64,000 nucleotides of DNA. It comes from Burkholderia anthina. Its GTDB lineage: Bacteria > Pseudomonadota > Gammaproteobacteria > Burkholderiales > Burkholderiaceae. The stretch's first letter is position 1. Every line of letters begins with the position of its first letter. Location of the stretch: positions 1 through 64,000 of the forward strand of contig NZ_CABVLY010000022.1 in assembly GCF_902498995.1 (NCBI RefSeq), in the 5' to 3' direction. The notes beneath the pieces were generated by a model, which saw only the letters and a list, made by a program, of their open reading frames with translations, had not been told where the DNA came from and did not search any database. Below are positions 53,633 through 62,533 of this stretch, piece after piece. The translations under genes were made by a program, and so were the position numbers.

Positions 53633-54469
53633 TCAGTGAGACAGCAGGACCGGTACCGTCATCGTCTCGAGGATCGTGCGCGTGGCACCGCCCAGCACGC
53701 GTTCGTGCATGCGGGCATGACTGTACAGCCCCATCACCAGCAGATCCGCATGCAGGTCGGTCACCCGGTTCAGCAGCGTCGCGCCCACGCTCACCGACCG
53801 ATCGCGCGGCGTGGCGGAGAACGACGCGCGAATGCCGTGCCGTTCGAGATACGCGGCGACGTCGACGCCCGCCGGCGTCCTGTCCGGATCGGGATGCCCG
53901 TGGGTGACCGTCTCGACGTTGACGAAGCGCGCGCGGGCGAGCAGCGGCAGTGCGTCGGCCATCGCGCGAGCGGCTTCGCGTCCGCCGTCCCAGCCGATCA
54001 GCACGTTCTCGCCGAGCGTTCGCACGTCGCCCGCGTAGGGCACGACGAGCGCCGGCCGTCCGCTGCCCATCACGACGTCCTCGACGAAATGGCGGGCCAC
54101 GTAGGTCATGCGGTCGTCCGGATCCTCCTGGCCGAGCACCAGCAGGTCGGCGTGGCGCGCATGCAGGATCGCGGCGGCCGTCGCGTCGCCGGTCGGCGCC
54201 TGCCACTCGACGTTGTTGCGTCCCGCGCGCTCGGCGGCCGCCAGGAACCGCTCCTCGGCTTCCTGGCGCCGCTGGTCGCACAGGCGTTCGTAGACGGCCA
54301 GCTTCAGCGGTTCGTCAGGGCGTCGCAACGGTTCGAACAGATCCTGGCAGACCACGTAGAGGCCGGTCAGATGCGCGTTCCAGCGTCCCGCGAGTTCGAG
54401 CGCGAGCTCGACGCGCGTCGCGCAGCGCGCGCTGTCGTCGAGATGGACGAGCAGGGTCTTGTAGCTCAT
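53633..54469 (-). CDS. Universal stress protein, tandem-domain
   Basis: A 278-residue protein with two UspA-like halves: MSYKTLLVHLDDSARCATR opens the first and VLIGWDGGREAARAMADALP near 153 the second. The C-terminal half retains MGLYSHARMHERVLGGATRTI, a variant of the ATP-binding G-x-G pattern. It closes the leftward operon USP-ackA-USP-USP and overlaps the preceding gene by four bases. Confidence 0.9.
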   Translation of the reverse strand: MSYKTLLVHLDDSARCATRVELALELAGRWNAHLTGLYVVCQDLFEPLRRPDEPLKLAVYERLCDQRRQEAEERFLAAAERAGRNNVEWQAPTGDATAAAILHARHADLLVLGQEDPDDRMTYVARHFVEDVVMGSGRPALVVPYAGDVRTLGENVLIGWDGGREAARAMADALPLLARARFVNVETVTHGHPDPDRTPAGVDVAAYLERHGIRASFSATPRDRSVSVGATLLNRVTDLHADLLVMGLYSHARMHERVLGGATRTILETMTVPVLLSH

Positions 54470-54969
54470 GACGGTTCCTTTTCGGTCGATGCGGCAGGGG
54501 TTCCGGCGGATGCCGTCGACGCACAACCCGCCGGAATCATCAGGACCGGGCGCGTGGCATGGCGCAGCACGCGTTCGGCCACGCTGCCGAGGACGAGGCG
54601 ACGAAAACCGCGCCGGCCGTGCGTGCCCATCACGATCAGGTCGGCCTCGATCTCGGCGGCGAGACTGACGATCCGTTGCGCAATGTCTTCGCCCGCCGGC
54701 GCGACATTGGAGATCTGCGGCGTGCCGGTCACGCCGTGTGCCTTCATGCGTTTCGCGGCGTCCTCCGTGACGCGCAGCCCCTCCTCCCGGAATGCATCGA
54801 TCAGGATCGACGGATCGTAGCCGTACGTGTCGTAGGCCGGCACCAGGAAATCGACGACATAGACGGGGGTCAGCCGCGCACCCGTCTCCGACGCGAGGTT
54901 CAGCGCGGCGTCGAGTGCGCGGGACGACGTATCGCTGCCGTCGAGCGCAACCAGAATGTTCGAGTACAT
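54466..54969 (-). CDS. Universal stress protein, single domain
   Basis: A 167-residue UspA-fold protein (MYSNILVALDGSDTSSRALD) with the ATP-binding pattern GTHGRRGFRRLVLGSVAERV near 123. A Thr/Ala/Ser-rich tail follows. It is preceded by an FNR box that overlaps the ackA stop, so it may be transcribed both with ackA and alone. Confidence 0.93.
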   Translation of the reverse strand: MYSNILVALDGSDTSSRALDAALNLASETGARLTPVYVVDFLVPAYDTYGYDPSILIDAFREEGLRVTEDAAKRMKAHGVTGTPQISNVAPAGEDIAQRIVSLAAEIEADLIVMGTHGRRGFRRLVLGSVAERVLRHATRPVLMIPAGCASTASAGTPAASTEKEPS

Positions 54970-55028
54970 GGCGTTTCCCTTGAACGGATGGCGATGGAAT
55001 CATCTTCGGCGCATGCGCGCCGCCCGCG

Positions 55029-55042
55029 CTGATCTGGATCAA
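55029..55042 (-). promoter_or_regulatory. FNR box overlapping the ackA stop codon
   Basis: On the minus strand TTGAT-CCAG-ATCAG. GATGAT (55004-54999 on the minus strand) is centred 34 bases downstream and could be the -10 for the USP gene starting at 54969. The box covers the last codon of ackA. Confidence 0.65.
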
Positions 55043-56238
55043 GCGTCCCGATTGCCGCGAAGCACGCGTACCGCGGCGCGCGCCGCGACCCATGCTTCGT
55101 TGGTCGGTTCGACGACCACCGTGACCGCGCTCGACGCGGACGACACGACGTGCGCATGAGCGGCATTCGCGCCCGGGTCGAGCGCGATGCCGAGCCAGCC
55201 GAGCGACGCGCAGATCCGCTCGCGCAATGGCGCCGAGTGTTCGCCGATGCCGGCCGTGAAGACCAGCATGTCGAGGCCGCCGAGCAGCGCGGCAAGCGCA
55301 CCCGCTTCGCGCACGATGCGATGGACGTACAGTGCGAGCGCATCGCGGGCCTGCGCGTCGCCGGCCGCTTCGCACGCGAGCAGGACACGCGGATCGCCCG
55401 ACGCACCGGAGACGCCCTTGAGCCCCGACTCGTGATAGAGCAGGTGCCCGAGTGCGTCGCCCGACAATTGCCCGGCCTCGAGCAGGTGCAGGACGACGCC
55501 GGGATCGAGCGTCCCGCAGCGCGTGCTCATCATCAATCCGTCGAGTGCCGAGAAGCCCATCGTCGTCGCGACGCTGCGGCGCTCGCGCAGCGCGCACAGG
55601 CTCGCGCCGCTGCCGAGGTGCGCGGCGATCACGCGGCCGTGCGCGCGTGCGCCGAACGACTCGTCGAGCGCGACGGCGAGGTATTCGTACGACAGGCCAT
55701 GGAACCCGTAGCGACGCACGCCCCGGTCGAACCAGGCATGCGGCAACGGCAGCAGTTGCTCGACACGCGGCAGCGTGCGATGAAACGCCGTGTCGAACAC
55801 GGCGATTTGCGGGACGTCGGGGAACGCGTCGCGCAGCGCGTCGATCGCGTCCAGGCTGTGCGGCTGATGCAGCGGCGCCAGCGGCGTCAACGTGCGCAGC
55901 GCATCCAGCACGGCATCGTCGACGACCACCGGTTCCACGTACCGCGCGCCGCCGTGCACGACGCGATGCGCGATCGCGCCCAGCGCGATGTGCGGCAACT
56001 GCTCGCGGATCCACGTCGCGATCCGTGCGAGCACGGCACGGTACGGATCGCCGGCAACCCTCGGCAGCACGCCGTCCGGTTCCGCATCGAAGCGGATCGT
56101 CACGCCGTTGCCGGTCTCGACCGCTTCGCCTTCGTGCAGCGGCCGCCGCTCGGGATCGCCGTGCGGCGGGTACGCGAAGACCGCGAACTTGACGCTCGAC
56201 GAACCGGCGTTGACGACGAGGAGCGCGAGCGTACGCAT
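55039..56238 (-). CDS. ackA: Acetate kinase
   Basis: A 399-residue ASKHA-family kinase. The signature VVNAGSSSVKFAVFAY is at residues 8-23, and the second signature YGFHGLSYEYLA is near 172; R-V-V-H-G-G near 92 binds substrate. It makes ATP and acetate from acetyl phosphate. Phosphotransacetylase, its partner, lies 4 kb away in the divergent operon (60366-61397). The gene follows the upstream USP by eight bases, so it is transcribed from the FNR-box promoter at 57.15 kb. Confidence 0.95.
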   Translation of the reverse strand: MRTLALLVVNAGSSSVKFAVFAYPPHGDPERRPLHEGEAVETGNGVTIRFDAEPDGVLPRVAGDPYRAVLARIATWIREQLPHIALGAIAHRVVHGGARYVEPVVVDDAVLDALRTLTPLAPLHQPHSLDAIDALRDAFPDVPQIAVFDTAFHRTLPRVEQLLPLPHAWFDRGVRRYGFHGLSYEYLAVALDESFGARAHGRVIAAHLGSGASLCALRERRSVATTMGFSALDGLMMSTRCGTLDPGVVLHLLEAGQLSGDALGHLLYHESGLKGVSGASGDPRVLLACEAAGDAQARDALALYVHRIVREAGALAALLGGLDMLVFTAGIGEHSAPLRERICASLGWLGIALDPGANAAHAHVVSSASSAVTVVVEPTNEAWVAARAAVRVLRGNRDA

Positions 56239-56246
56239 CGGCCGGC

Positions 56247-57086
56247 TCAGTGCGACATCAGCACCGGCATCGTCATCGACGCCAGCACCGTGCGCGTGGC
56301 GCCGCCCATCACCAGCTCGCGCCAGCGCGGATGGCCGTAGGCGCCCATCACGAGCAGGTCGGAACCCGTTTCATAGGCGCGTGACAGCAACGTGTCGCCG
56401 ACCGCCGGGCCGGTGCCGGTATCGATGTCGAGCACGGCCACGTCGTGTGCATGGCGCGCCAGCATCAACGCGGCATCGGCGGCCGGAATGCGCAGGGTCG
56501 CCGCTTGCGAATCGCCGTCGACCACGGCGGCGACCGTCGTGCGCTTCGCATGTTCGAGAAAGGGAATCGCATCGTGCGCGGCGCGCGTGGCCTCCCGGCT
56601 GCCGTCCCACGCGACGAACACCCGTTCGCCGACCGACGGGAATTCCCCCGTGTACGGCAGGAACAGCACCGGGCGGCCGGCGGACAACACGAGGCTCTCC
56701 GGAAACTGGTCGTCGATATAGGTCTCGGGATCGTTCGGGTCGCTTTGCCCGGCGATCACCAGGTCGGCAAGACGTGCGGCGCGCAGCACGGCCGCATTGG
56801 CGCGCTCGTCCGCGTGAACCCACGTGGCGGGCACTTTCGCGCGAGTGGTTTCCGCATGGAACAGGCGTTCCAGCGCGGCCATCCGTTCGTCGCGCTGTTC
56901 GCGGTGCGCGCGGAAATAATCGGCGGACCCGGCCATCACGTAGAACGAATTCGGTTCCGGCGTGTAGACCGCGAAGAGGCCCGTCAGATGGGCACCGAAG
57001 CGCCGGGCGAGACGCAACGCGAACTCGAGTCGCGAATGCGCGCGGGCGCTCGTATCGAGGTGCACGACCATGCTTTTGTAGCTCAT
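56247..57086 (-). CDS. Universal stress protein, tandem-domain
   Basis: A 279-residue double UspA-fold protein (MSYKSMVVHLDTSARAHSRL). The second half starts at RVFVAWDGSREATRAAHDAI near 155 and ends with MGAYGHPRWRELVMGGATRTVL, a near-complete G-x2-G-x9-G-G-A-T ATP-binding pattern. It is a paralogue of the gene at 53.6 kb. It is the first gene of the leftward operon and has a well-formed FNR-dependent promoter. Confidence 0.92.
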   Translation of the reverse strand: MSYKSMVVHLDTSARAHSRLEFALRLARRFGAHLTGLFAVYTPEPNSFYVMAGSADYFRAHREQRDERMAALERLFHAETTRAKVPATWVHADERANAAVLRAARLADLVIAGQSDPNDPETYIDDQFPESLVLSAGRPVLFLPYTGEFPSVGERVFVAWDGSREATRAAHDAIPFLEHAKRTTVAAVVDGDSQAATLRIPAADAALMLARHAHDVAVLDIDTGTGPAVGDTLLSRAYETGSDLLVMGAYGHPRWRELVMGGATRTVLASMTMPVLMSH

Positions 57087-57126
57087 CGGAATCGCTCCAT
57101 CGACGGGTGATCCGCCAGTGCAATCC

Positions 57127-57132
57127 AGTCTA
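57127..57132 (-). promoter_or_regulatory. -10 element of the leftward USP-ackA operon
   Basis: TAGACT on the minus strand, centred 31 bases from the centre of the FNR box at 57154-57167. On the other side CACAGT (57190-57195) is centred 32 bases away and could be the -10 of the phasin operon. Confidence 0.6.
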
Positions 57133-57153
57133 CGAAGCAGGCTTTCCGCGCGC

Positions 57154-57167
57154 TTGACCCAGATCAA
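57154..57167. promoter_or_regulatory. Shared FNR box of divergent USP-ackA and phasin-pha-pta operons
   Basis: TTGAC-CCAG-ATCAA between genes starting at 57086 (minus) and 57277 (plus). Both sides have a -10-like hexamer at class II distance, so one dimer may activate two operons that together encode the Pta-AckA route and PHB synthesis. Confidence 0.8.
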
Positions 57168-57276
57168 CGGCCCGCGTGCGCCGTGGCCGCACAGTGAAAC
57201 GGTCGCGATGCCGATGCGGGGCATGCGGCACGACGCGGGATGTCAACCCATTGACCGGATCGAAAGAGGGAAGCCG

Positions 57277-57816
57277 ATGAGCACGTACGCTTTGACGACA
57301 CCGAACGACGTTTGCCGCGCGGGCTGCGATCTCGCGTTGCGCATGGTCGCGCTGAACCGCGACTGGCAGCATGAATGGCATGCACTGGCCGGGCGGCGCA
57401 TCGAGCAGGACCGCGACACGGTGCGCCGGCTGCAGCAGTCGCTTGCGCAAACGCAAGCGTGGACGGCCTTCGGCGAGGCAACGCAGCAGGTGATGCGCGA
57501 CCATGCGATCGCGAGCCTCGCGATCTGGCAGGATGCCACCGAGATGTGCATGCGGGCGCAATACGAGAGCGCCGGCACGTGGCGTAGCTGGTTGCGCGAA
57601 TACGGCGCGGGTGCGCTGTCGCGTTATCAGACCGACTGGCTGCCCGATCTGGGACGACTGGCCGTGGTCAACGAGGCCAGCATGCCGTGGGCCGAGTGGA
57701 TGGCGGCACTGGAGCGCGGGATCGAGGACGCGGCCGGCGCGCATGACGCATCGCCGGTTTCCGCCCGGCCCTTGAACGGCATCGCCGGCGTACGGGAGAG
57801 CGATCATGTGCGCTGA
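57277..57816 (+). CDS. Phasin-like protein
   Basis: A 179-residue mainly helical protein with many amphipathic stretches (MVALNRDWQHEWHALAGRRI near 23, TQAWTAFGEATQQVMRDHA near 62). Phasins coat polyhydroxyalkanoate granules and show this helical, alanine-rich build. The adjacent phaB and phaC genes support the call; sequence alone gives only moderate support. The start follows GAAAGAGGGAAGCCG. The 3' end overlaps phaB by 11 bases. Confidence 0.65.
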   Translation: MSTYALTTPNDVCRAGCDLALRMVALNRDWQHEWHALAGRRIEQDRDTVRRLQQSLAQTQAWTAFGEATQQVMRDHAIASLAIWQDATEMCMRAQYESAGTWRSWLREYGAGALSRYQTDWLPDLGRLAVVNEASMPWAEWMAALERGIEDAAGAHDASPVSARPLNGIAGVRESDHVR

Positions 57817-58552
57817 GCGTGTCGCGTTCGTCACCGGCGGAATGGGCGGGCTCGGCGCCGCGATCAGCCGCCGCCTGCACGATGCCGGCATGACGGTGGC
57901 GGTGTCGCATACGGAACGCAACGACCACGTCGCGACGTGGCTCACGCGCGAACGCGAGGCGGGGCGGACCTTCCATGCGTTCGAGGTCGACGTTGCCGAC
58001 TTCGATTCGTGCGAGCATTGCGCGGCGCGCGTGCTGGCCGAGTTCGGGCGCGTCGACGTGCTCGTCAACAATGCCGGCATCACGCACGACGCCACCTTCG
58101 TGAAGATGACCAAGAGCATGTGGGATGCGGTATTGCGCACCAATCTCGACGGCATGTTCAACATGACGAAGCCGTTCGTGCCGGGAATGATCGAAGCCGG
58201 CTTCGGGCGGATCGTGAACATCGGCTCGGTGAACGGTTCGCGCGGCGCATACGGGCAGGCGAACTATGCGGCGGCGAAAGCCGGCATCCATGGCTTCACG
58301 AAGGTGCTGGCGCTCGAACTCGCGCGCCACGGCGTGACGGTCAACACGGTCGCGCCCGGCTACCTGGCCACCGCGATGCTCGAGTCGGTGCCGAAGACGG
58401 TGCTCGATACGAAGATCCTGCCGCAGATTCCGGTCGGCCGGCTGGGCGATCCCGACGAAATCGCCGCGCTCGTCGCGTTTCTGTGCTCCGACGCGGGGGC
58501 TTTCGCGACCGGTGCGGAATTCGACGTCAACGGCGGGATGCACATGAGATGA
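57806..58552 (+). CDS. phaB: Acetoacetyl-CoA reductase
   Basis: A 248-residue short-chain dehydrogenase. It has TGGMGGLGAAISRRL near 10, NNAG near 88, and the catalytic S-x12-Y-x3-K as SVNGSRGAYGQANYAAAKAG near 138-155. PhaB proteins have this length and the ending ATGAEFDVNGGMHM. It makes (R)-3-hydroxybutyryl-CoA with NADPH or NADH, the monomer for the next gene. Its stop overlaps the phaC start (ATGA). Confidence 0.93.
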   Translation: MCAERVAFVTGGMGGLGAAISRRLHDAGMTVAVSHTERNDHVATWLTREREAGRTFHAFEVDVADFDSCEHCAARVLAEFGRVDVLVNNAGITHDATFVKMTKSMWDAVLRTNLDGMFNMTKPFVPGMIEAGFGRIVNIGSVNGSRGAYGQANYAAAKAGIHGFTKVLALELARHGVTVNTVAPGYLATAMLESVPKTVLDTKILPQIPVGRLGDPDEIAALVAFLCSDAGAFATGAEFDVNGGMHMR

Positions 58553-60369
58553 ACGCACCTGCCATGCGCGCGCCGGTCGGGCGCGAATCGATACGGCTGC
58601 CGGATACCGGAGAACCGGCGTCGGGCGCGATCGAATGTGCGCAAGCCGATACGACACCCGCCGAGCAATGGAACCGCGCGGCGCACGCGAACGTAGCCGC
58701 GATGACCTTCGGGCTGTCACCCGTATCGCTTGCACTGGCCATGCTCGACTGGGGCGCGCATCTGGCGGTGTCGCCGGGAAAATGCTTCGAGCTCGCGACG
58801 CAGGCGTGGCTGGCTGCTTTTGTACCGGCGGCAAACCAGGGCGACGGCGAGGCCGGCGCCGCGGACACGAGCGGCCTGGCCGTGCACGCGGGACAGGCCG
58901 ATCCGCGCTTCGCCGCGCCCGTTTGGGCCGGATGGCCGTATCGAGCGTATCGCGACGGCTTCCTGTCGATCCAGCGCTGGTGGCGCGACGCGACGCGCGG
59001 CGTGCCGGGTGTCGAACGGCACCACGAGGAACTGGTCGGATTCGCCGCGCGACAGTGGCTCGACGCATGCTCGCCGGGCAATTTCCTGGCGACCAACCCG
59101 GTCGTGCTCGACGCGACGATGCGCAGCGGCGGCGCGAATCTCGCGGCGGGCTTGCGGCACTGGCAGGACGATGCGACCGCGTGGCTCGAGCGCGCGAACG
59201 GCGCGCGGGCCCGCGATGCGCGCACCTATCTGCCGGGGCGCGACGTGGCGATCACGCCGGGCCGCGTCGTATGGCGCAACGCGTTGTGCGAGCTGCTGCA
59301 ATACGATCCGACGACGGCCGACGTGGCACGCGAGCCGATCCTGATCGTGCCGTCGTGGATCATGAAGTACTACATCCTGGATCTGCAGCCGCACGATTCG
59401 CTGATCCGCTTCCTGGTCGATGCCGGCTACACGGTGTTTGCCGTGTCGTGGCGCAATCCGGGCGCGGAGGCGCGCGCGCTCGGCCTCGACGATTATCTGC
59501 GTGACGGCTGCATGGCGGCGCTCGACGCGGCCCGGTCGATCTGCGGCGAAGCCGTTCATGCGGTCGGCTATTGCCTCGGCGGCACGCTGCTGGCGATCGG
59601 CGCGGCGGCGCTCGCGCGCGACGGCCGCCAGCACGACGCATTGCGCTCCGTCACGCTGCTGGCCGCCCAGACCGATTTCAGCGAACCCGGCGAACTGGGT
59701 CTCTTCATCGACGCCAGCGAACTGTCCGCGCTCGATGCGCTGATGTGGCGGCAGGGCTACCTGGACGGCGCGCAGATGTCCGCCGCATTCGAACTGCTGA
59801 ACGCGCGCGACCTGATCTGGTCGCGGATGATGAGCGAATACCTGCTCGGCAAGCGCACGAAGCCGAACGACCTGATGTCGTGGAATGCGGACACCACGCG
59901 CATGCCGTACCGGATGCATACGGAGTACCTGACGCGGCTCTTTCTCGACAACGATCTCGCGGCGGGCCGCTATTGCGTCGACGGGCGGCCGGTCGCGCTG
60001 TCGGATATCGACGTGCCGACGTTCGTGGTCGGCACCGAGCGCGATCACGTGTCGCCCTGGCGTTCCGTCTACAAGCTCCATCTGCTCACGCACCACGCGC
60101 TGACGTTCGTGCTGACGTCCGGCGGCCACAATGCCGGCATCGTGTCCGAACCCGGGCATCCGGGACGCCACTATCGCTGCGCGACGCGCGAGCCCGGCGC
60201 GCCTTACCGGAGCCGGCATGACTTCGTGAGCGACACGCCCGTGGTCGACGGATCGTGGTGGACCTGCTGGCGCGACTGGTTGCACGCGCATTCGTCGGGC
60301 GACGTGCCGGCCCGTGTGCCGGCCGCCGGTTTCGGCGCGGCGCCCGGCACCTACGTGCTCGAAACATGA
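58549..60369 (+). CDS. phaC: Poly(3-hydroxyalkanoate) synthase, class I
   Basis: A 606-residue PHA synthase. The lipase-box-like motif GYCLGGT near residue 345 carries the catalytic cysteine; the catalytic aspartate is in VGTERDHVSPW near 495 and the histidine in SGGHNAGIV near 525. ILIVPSWIMKYYILDLQPHDS near 265 (key part IMKYYILDL) is the class I core entry. It polymerises hydroxyacyl-CoA into granules, an electron and carbon sink under low oxygen. It overlaps pta by four bases. Confidence 0.94.
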   Translation: MNAPAMRAPVGRESIRLPDTGEPASGAIECAQADTTPAEQWNRAAHANVAAMTFGLSPVSLALAMLDWGAHLAVSPGKCFELATQAWLAAFVPAANQGDGEAGAADTSGLAVHAGQADPRFAAPVWAGWPYRAYRDGFLSIQRWWRDATRGVPGVERHHEELVGFAARQWLDACSPGNFLATNPVVLDATMRSGGANLAAGLRHWQDDATAWLERANGARARDARTYLPGRDVAITPGRVVWRNALCELLQYDPTTADVAREPILIVPSWIMKYYILDLQPHDSLIRFLVDAGYTVFAVSWRNPGAEARALGLDDYLRDGCMAALDAARSICGEAVHAVGYCLGGTLLAIGAAALARDGRQHDALRSVTLLAAQTDFSEPGELGLFIDASELSALDALMWRQGYLDGAQMSAAFELLNARDLIWSRMMSEYLLGKRTKPNDLMSWNADTTRMPYRMHTEYLTRLFLDNDLAAGRYCVDGRPVALSDIDVPTFVVGTERDHVSPWRSVYKLHLLTHHALTFVLTSGGHNAGIVSEPGHPGRHYRCATREPGAPYRSRHDFVSDTPVVDGSWWTCWRDWLHAHSSGDVPARVPAAGFGAAPGTYVLET

Positions 60370-61397
60370 ACGGCGACCTGCATCGAGATACGCCGGACGG
60401 CGCGCGGCTGCCCGGGCTGTTGCCGCGGGCGGACGGCACACCGCCCGAGCTGATCGCGCGTGCACGCAGCGCGCCGCCGCTCACCGTCGCCGTCGTGCAT
60501 CCGTGCGATGCGGCCAGCCTCGTCGCGCTGGCCGCCATCGCCGCGTCGCCGCTGGGCGCATCGATCGAGCCGCTGATCGTCGCGCCGCGCGCGAAGGTGC
60601 TGCGCGTGGCGGGTGAGGCGGGCGTCGATCTGGCGAAGTGGACGATCGACGACGTGCCGCACAGTCACGCGGCGGCGGCGCGCGCGGTGGCGCTCGCGGC
60701 GTCCGGCCGCGCCGGCGCGCTGATGAAGGGCAGCCTGCATACGGACGAGCTGATGGGCGCGGTCGTCGCCGCCGGATCGGGCCTGCGCACGGACAAGCGC
60801 ATGTCCCACTGTTTCCTGATCGAGTCGCCGGCGTATCCGCGGCCGTTCATCCTGACCGACGCGGCCGTGAACATCGCGCCGGATCTTGCGCAGAAGGCGG
60901 CCATCACGCAGAACGCGATCGACGTCGCGCATGCGCTGGGCGTTGGCTGCCCGCGCGTGGCGGTGCTGTGCGCGGTCGAGACGGTCAATCCGGCGATGCG
61001 TTCGACGCTCGACGCGGCGGCCCTCGCGAAGATGGCCGAGCGCGCGCAGCTCACCGGGGCGGTCGTCGACGGCCCGCTCGCGTTCGACAACGCGATATCG
61101 CAGCGGGCCGCGCGCGACAAGGGGATCGATTCGCCGGTGGCCGGCCGCGCCGACATCCTGGTCGTTCCCGATATCGAAGCGGGCAACATGCTCGCGAAGC
61201 AACTCGAATACCTGGGCGGTGCCGCGAACGCGGGTATCGTCGTGGGGGCGCGCGTGCCGATCGTGTTGACGAGCCGCGCCGACGGCGTTGCCGTCCGGGT
61301 CGCGTCCTGCGCGCTCGCAGCATTGCTGGTGCAGGCTCGGCATGCGCCGGCGTTGACCAACCAACAGGCCATCCTTTCGATGGAGGAGCAGCGATGA
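60366..61397 (+). CDS. pta: Phosphate acetyl/butyryltransferase
   Basis: A 343-residue PTA_PTB-family enzyme without the long N-terminal domain of E. coli Pta. MKGSLHTDELMGAVV near 120 and VAVLCAVETVNPAMRSTLDA near 200 are typical, and GRADILVVPDIEAGNMLAKQLEYLGGA near 260 (key part PDIEAGNMLAKQL) is the strongest signature. It converts acetyl-CoA and phosphate to acetyl phosphate for acetate kinase. The group includes phosphotransbutyrylases, so butyryl-type substrates cannot be excluded. It overlaps the next gene by four bases. Confidence 0.9.
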   Translation: MNGDLHRDTPDGARLPGLLPRADGTPPELIARARSAPPLTVAVVHPCDAASLVALAAIAASPLGASIEPLIVAPRAKVLRVAGEAGVDLAKWTIDDVPHSHAAAARAVALAASGRAGALMKGSLHTDELMGAVVAAGSGLRTDKRMSHCFLIESPAYPRPFILTDAAVNIAPDLAQKAAITQNAIDVAHALGVGCPRVAVLCAVETVNPAMRSTLDAAALAKMAERAQLTGAVVDGPLAFDNAISQRAARDKGIDSPVAGRADILVVPDIEAGNMLAKQLEYLGGAANAGIVVGARVPIVLTSRADGVAVRVASCALAALLVQARHAPALTNQQAILSMEEQR

Positions 61398-62434
61398 AAG
61401 CACTCGTTTACCACGGCCCCGGGCGCAAGGCGCTCGAACAGCGGCCCAAACCGGAACTGCAGTCGCCCACCGACGCGATCGTCAGGGTGACGCGCACGAC
61501 GATCTGCGGCACCGACCTGCACATCCTCAAGGGCGACGTGCCGACGTGCGAACCCGGCCGCATTCTCGGCCATGAAGGCGTGGGCATCGTCGAGCAGGTC
61601 GGCGCCGCGGTCGACTCGCTGAAGCCGGGCGATCCCGTGCTGATTTCGTGCATTTCGTCGTGCGGCCGCTGCGAGTACTGCCGCCGCGGGCTGTATTCGC
61701 ATTGCACGACCGGCGGCTGGATTCTCGGCAACCGGATCGACGGCACGCAAGCCGAGTACGTGCGCATCCCGCATGCGCAGACCAGCCTGTATCGGATTCC
61801 GCCAGACGCGGACGAGGACGCGCTCGTGATGCTGTCCGACATCCTGCCGACCGGATTCGAATGCGGCGTGCTGAACGGCAAGGTGCAGCCGGGGTGCTCG
61901 GTCGCGATCGTCGGAGCGGGGCCGATCGGGCTGGCCGCGTTGCTGACCGCGCAGTTCTACTCGCCCGCGCGGATCATCATGATCGACCCGGACAGCAACC
62001 GGCTCGAGATCGCCCGGCACTTCGGCGCCACCGACTGCTTCGACGGCCGCGACGGCGACCCGGTGGCGGAAGTGATGAAGCTGACCGACGGCGTCGGCGT
62101 GGATTGCGCGATCGAGGCGGTCGGCATTCCGGCGACGTTCGAGATGTGCACGTCGCTCGTCGCACCGGGCGGCGTGGTTGCGAACGTCGGCGTACATGGC
62201 GTCAAGGCCGACCTGCACCTCGAAAAACTGTGGGATCGCAACATCTCGATCACGACGCGGCTCGTCGACACGGTCAGCACGCCGATGCTGCTGAAGACCG
62301 TGCGCGCCGGGCGCATCGATCCGACGCGCCTGATCACGCACCGGTTCTCGCTCGACGACGTGGAAGGCGCGTACGACACGTTCGGGCGCGCCGCGCAGAC
62401 CCATGCGTTGAAGGTGATCATCGAAGTCGGCTGA
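61394..62434 (+). CDS. Zinc-dependent alcohol dehydrogenase
   Basis: A 346-residue medium-chain dehydrogenase. Zinc-site motifs are TTICGTDLHILKGDVP near 36 and GHEGVG near 58. The structural cysteines are in CGRCEYCRRGLYSHC near 90-104, and the cofactor loop is VAIVGAGPIGLAALL near 170. It resembles secondary-alcohol and fermentative dehydrogenases. It closes the five-gene phasin-phaB-phaC-pta-adh operon and could regenerate NAD+ from acetaldehyde. Confidence 0.93.
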   Translation: MKALVYHGPGRKALEQRPKPELQSPTDAIVRVTRTTICGTDLHILKGDVPTCEPGRILGHEGVGIVEQVGAAVDSLKPGDPVLISCISSCGRCEYCRRGLYSHCTTGGWILGNRIDGTQAEYVRIPHAQTSLYRIPPDADEDALVMLSDILPTGFECGVLNGKVQPGCSVAIVGAGPIGLAALLTAQFYSPARIIMIDPDSNRLEIARHFGATDCFDGRDGDPVAEVMKLTDGVGVDCAIEAVGIPATFEMCTSLVAPGGVVANVGVHGVKADLHLEKLWDRNISITTRLVDTVSTPMLLKTVRAGRIDPTRLITHRFSLDDVEGAYDTFGRAAQTHALKVIIEVG

Positions 62435-62440
62435 TTGCGC

Positions 62441-62501
62441 GGCCGCGCGTGACGGGAATCGGGATCGTCTGCTGCCCGTCGTCACGCGCGGCCTGTGTTT
62501 T
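62441..62501 (+). terminator. Terminator after the pha-pta-adh operon
   Basis: GGCCGCGCGTGAC (62441-62453) pairs perfectly with GTCACGCGCGGCC (62481-62493), 13 bp, followed by TGTGTTTT. The 27-base loop is long. It also faces the convergent beta-CASP gene. Confidence 0.75.
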
Positions 62502-62533
62502 CGCCGGCAGCGCCGCCAGGTCCGTCAGGGTCG

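Noticed and set aside
38980..57167. Reading the whole 39-64 kb block as a new, undescribed island
   Set aside because: Gene content matches, from memory, the low-oxygen-activated locus already reported in B. cenocepacia. Only the promoter map and the N-ATPase link may be new.
57250..57263. TTGAC-CGGA-TCGAA just before the phasin gene
   Set aside because: The right half does not match ATCAA and the position, 14 bases before the start codon, is not an activator location.
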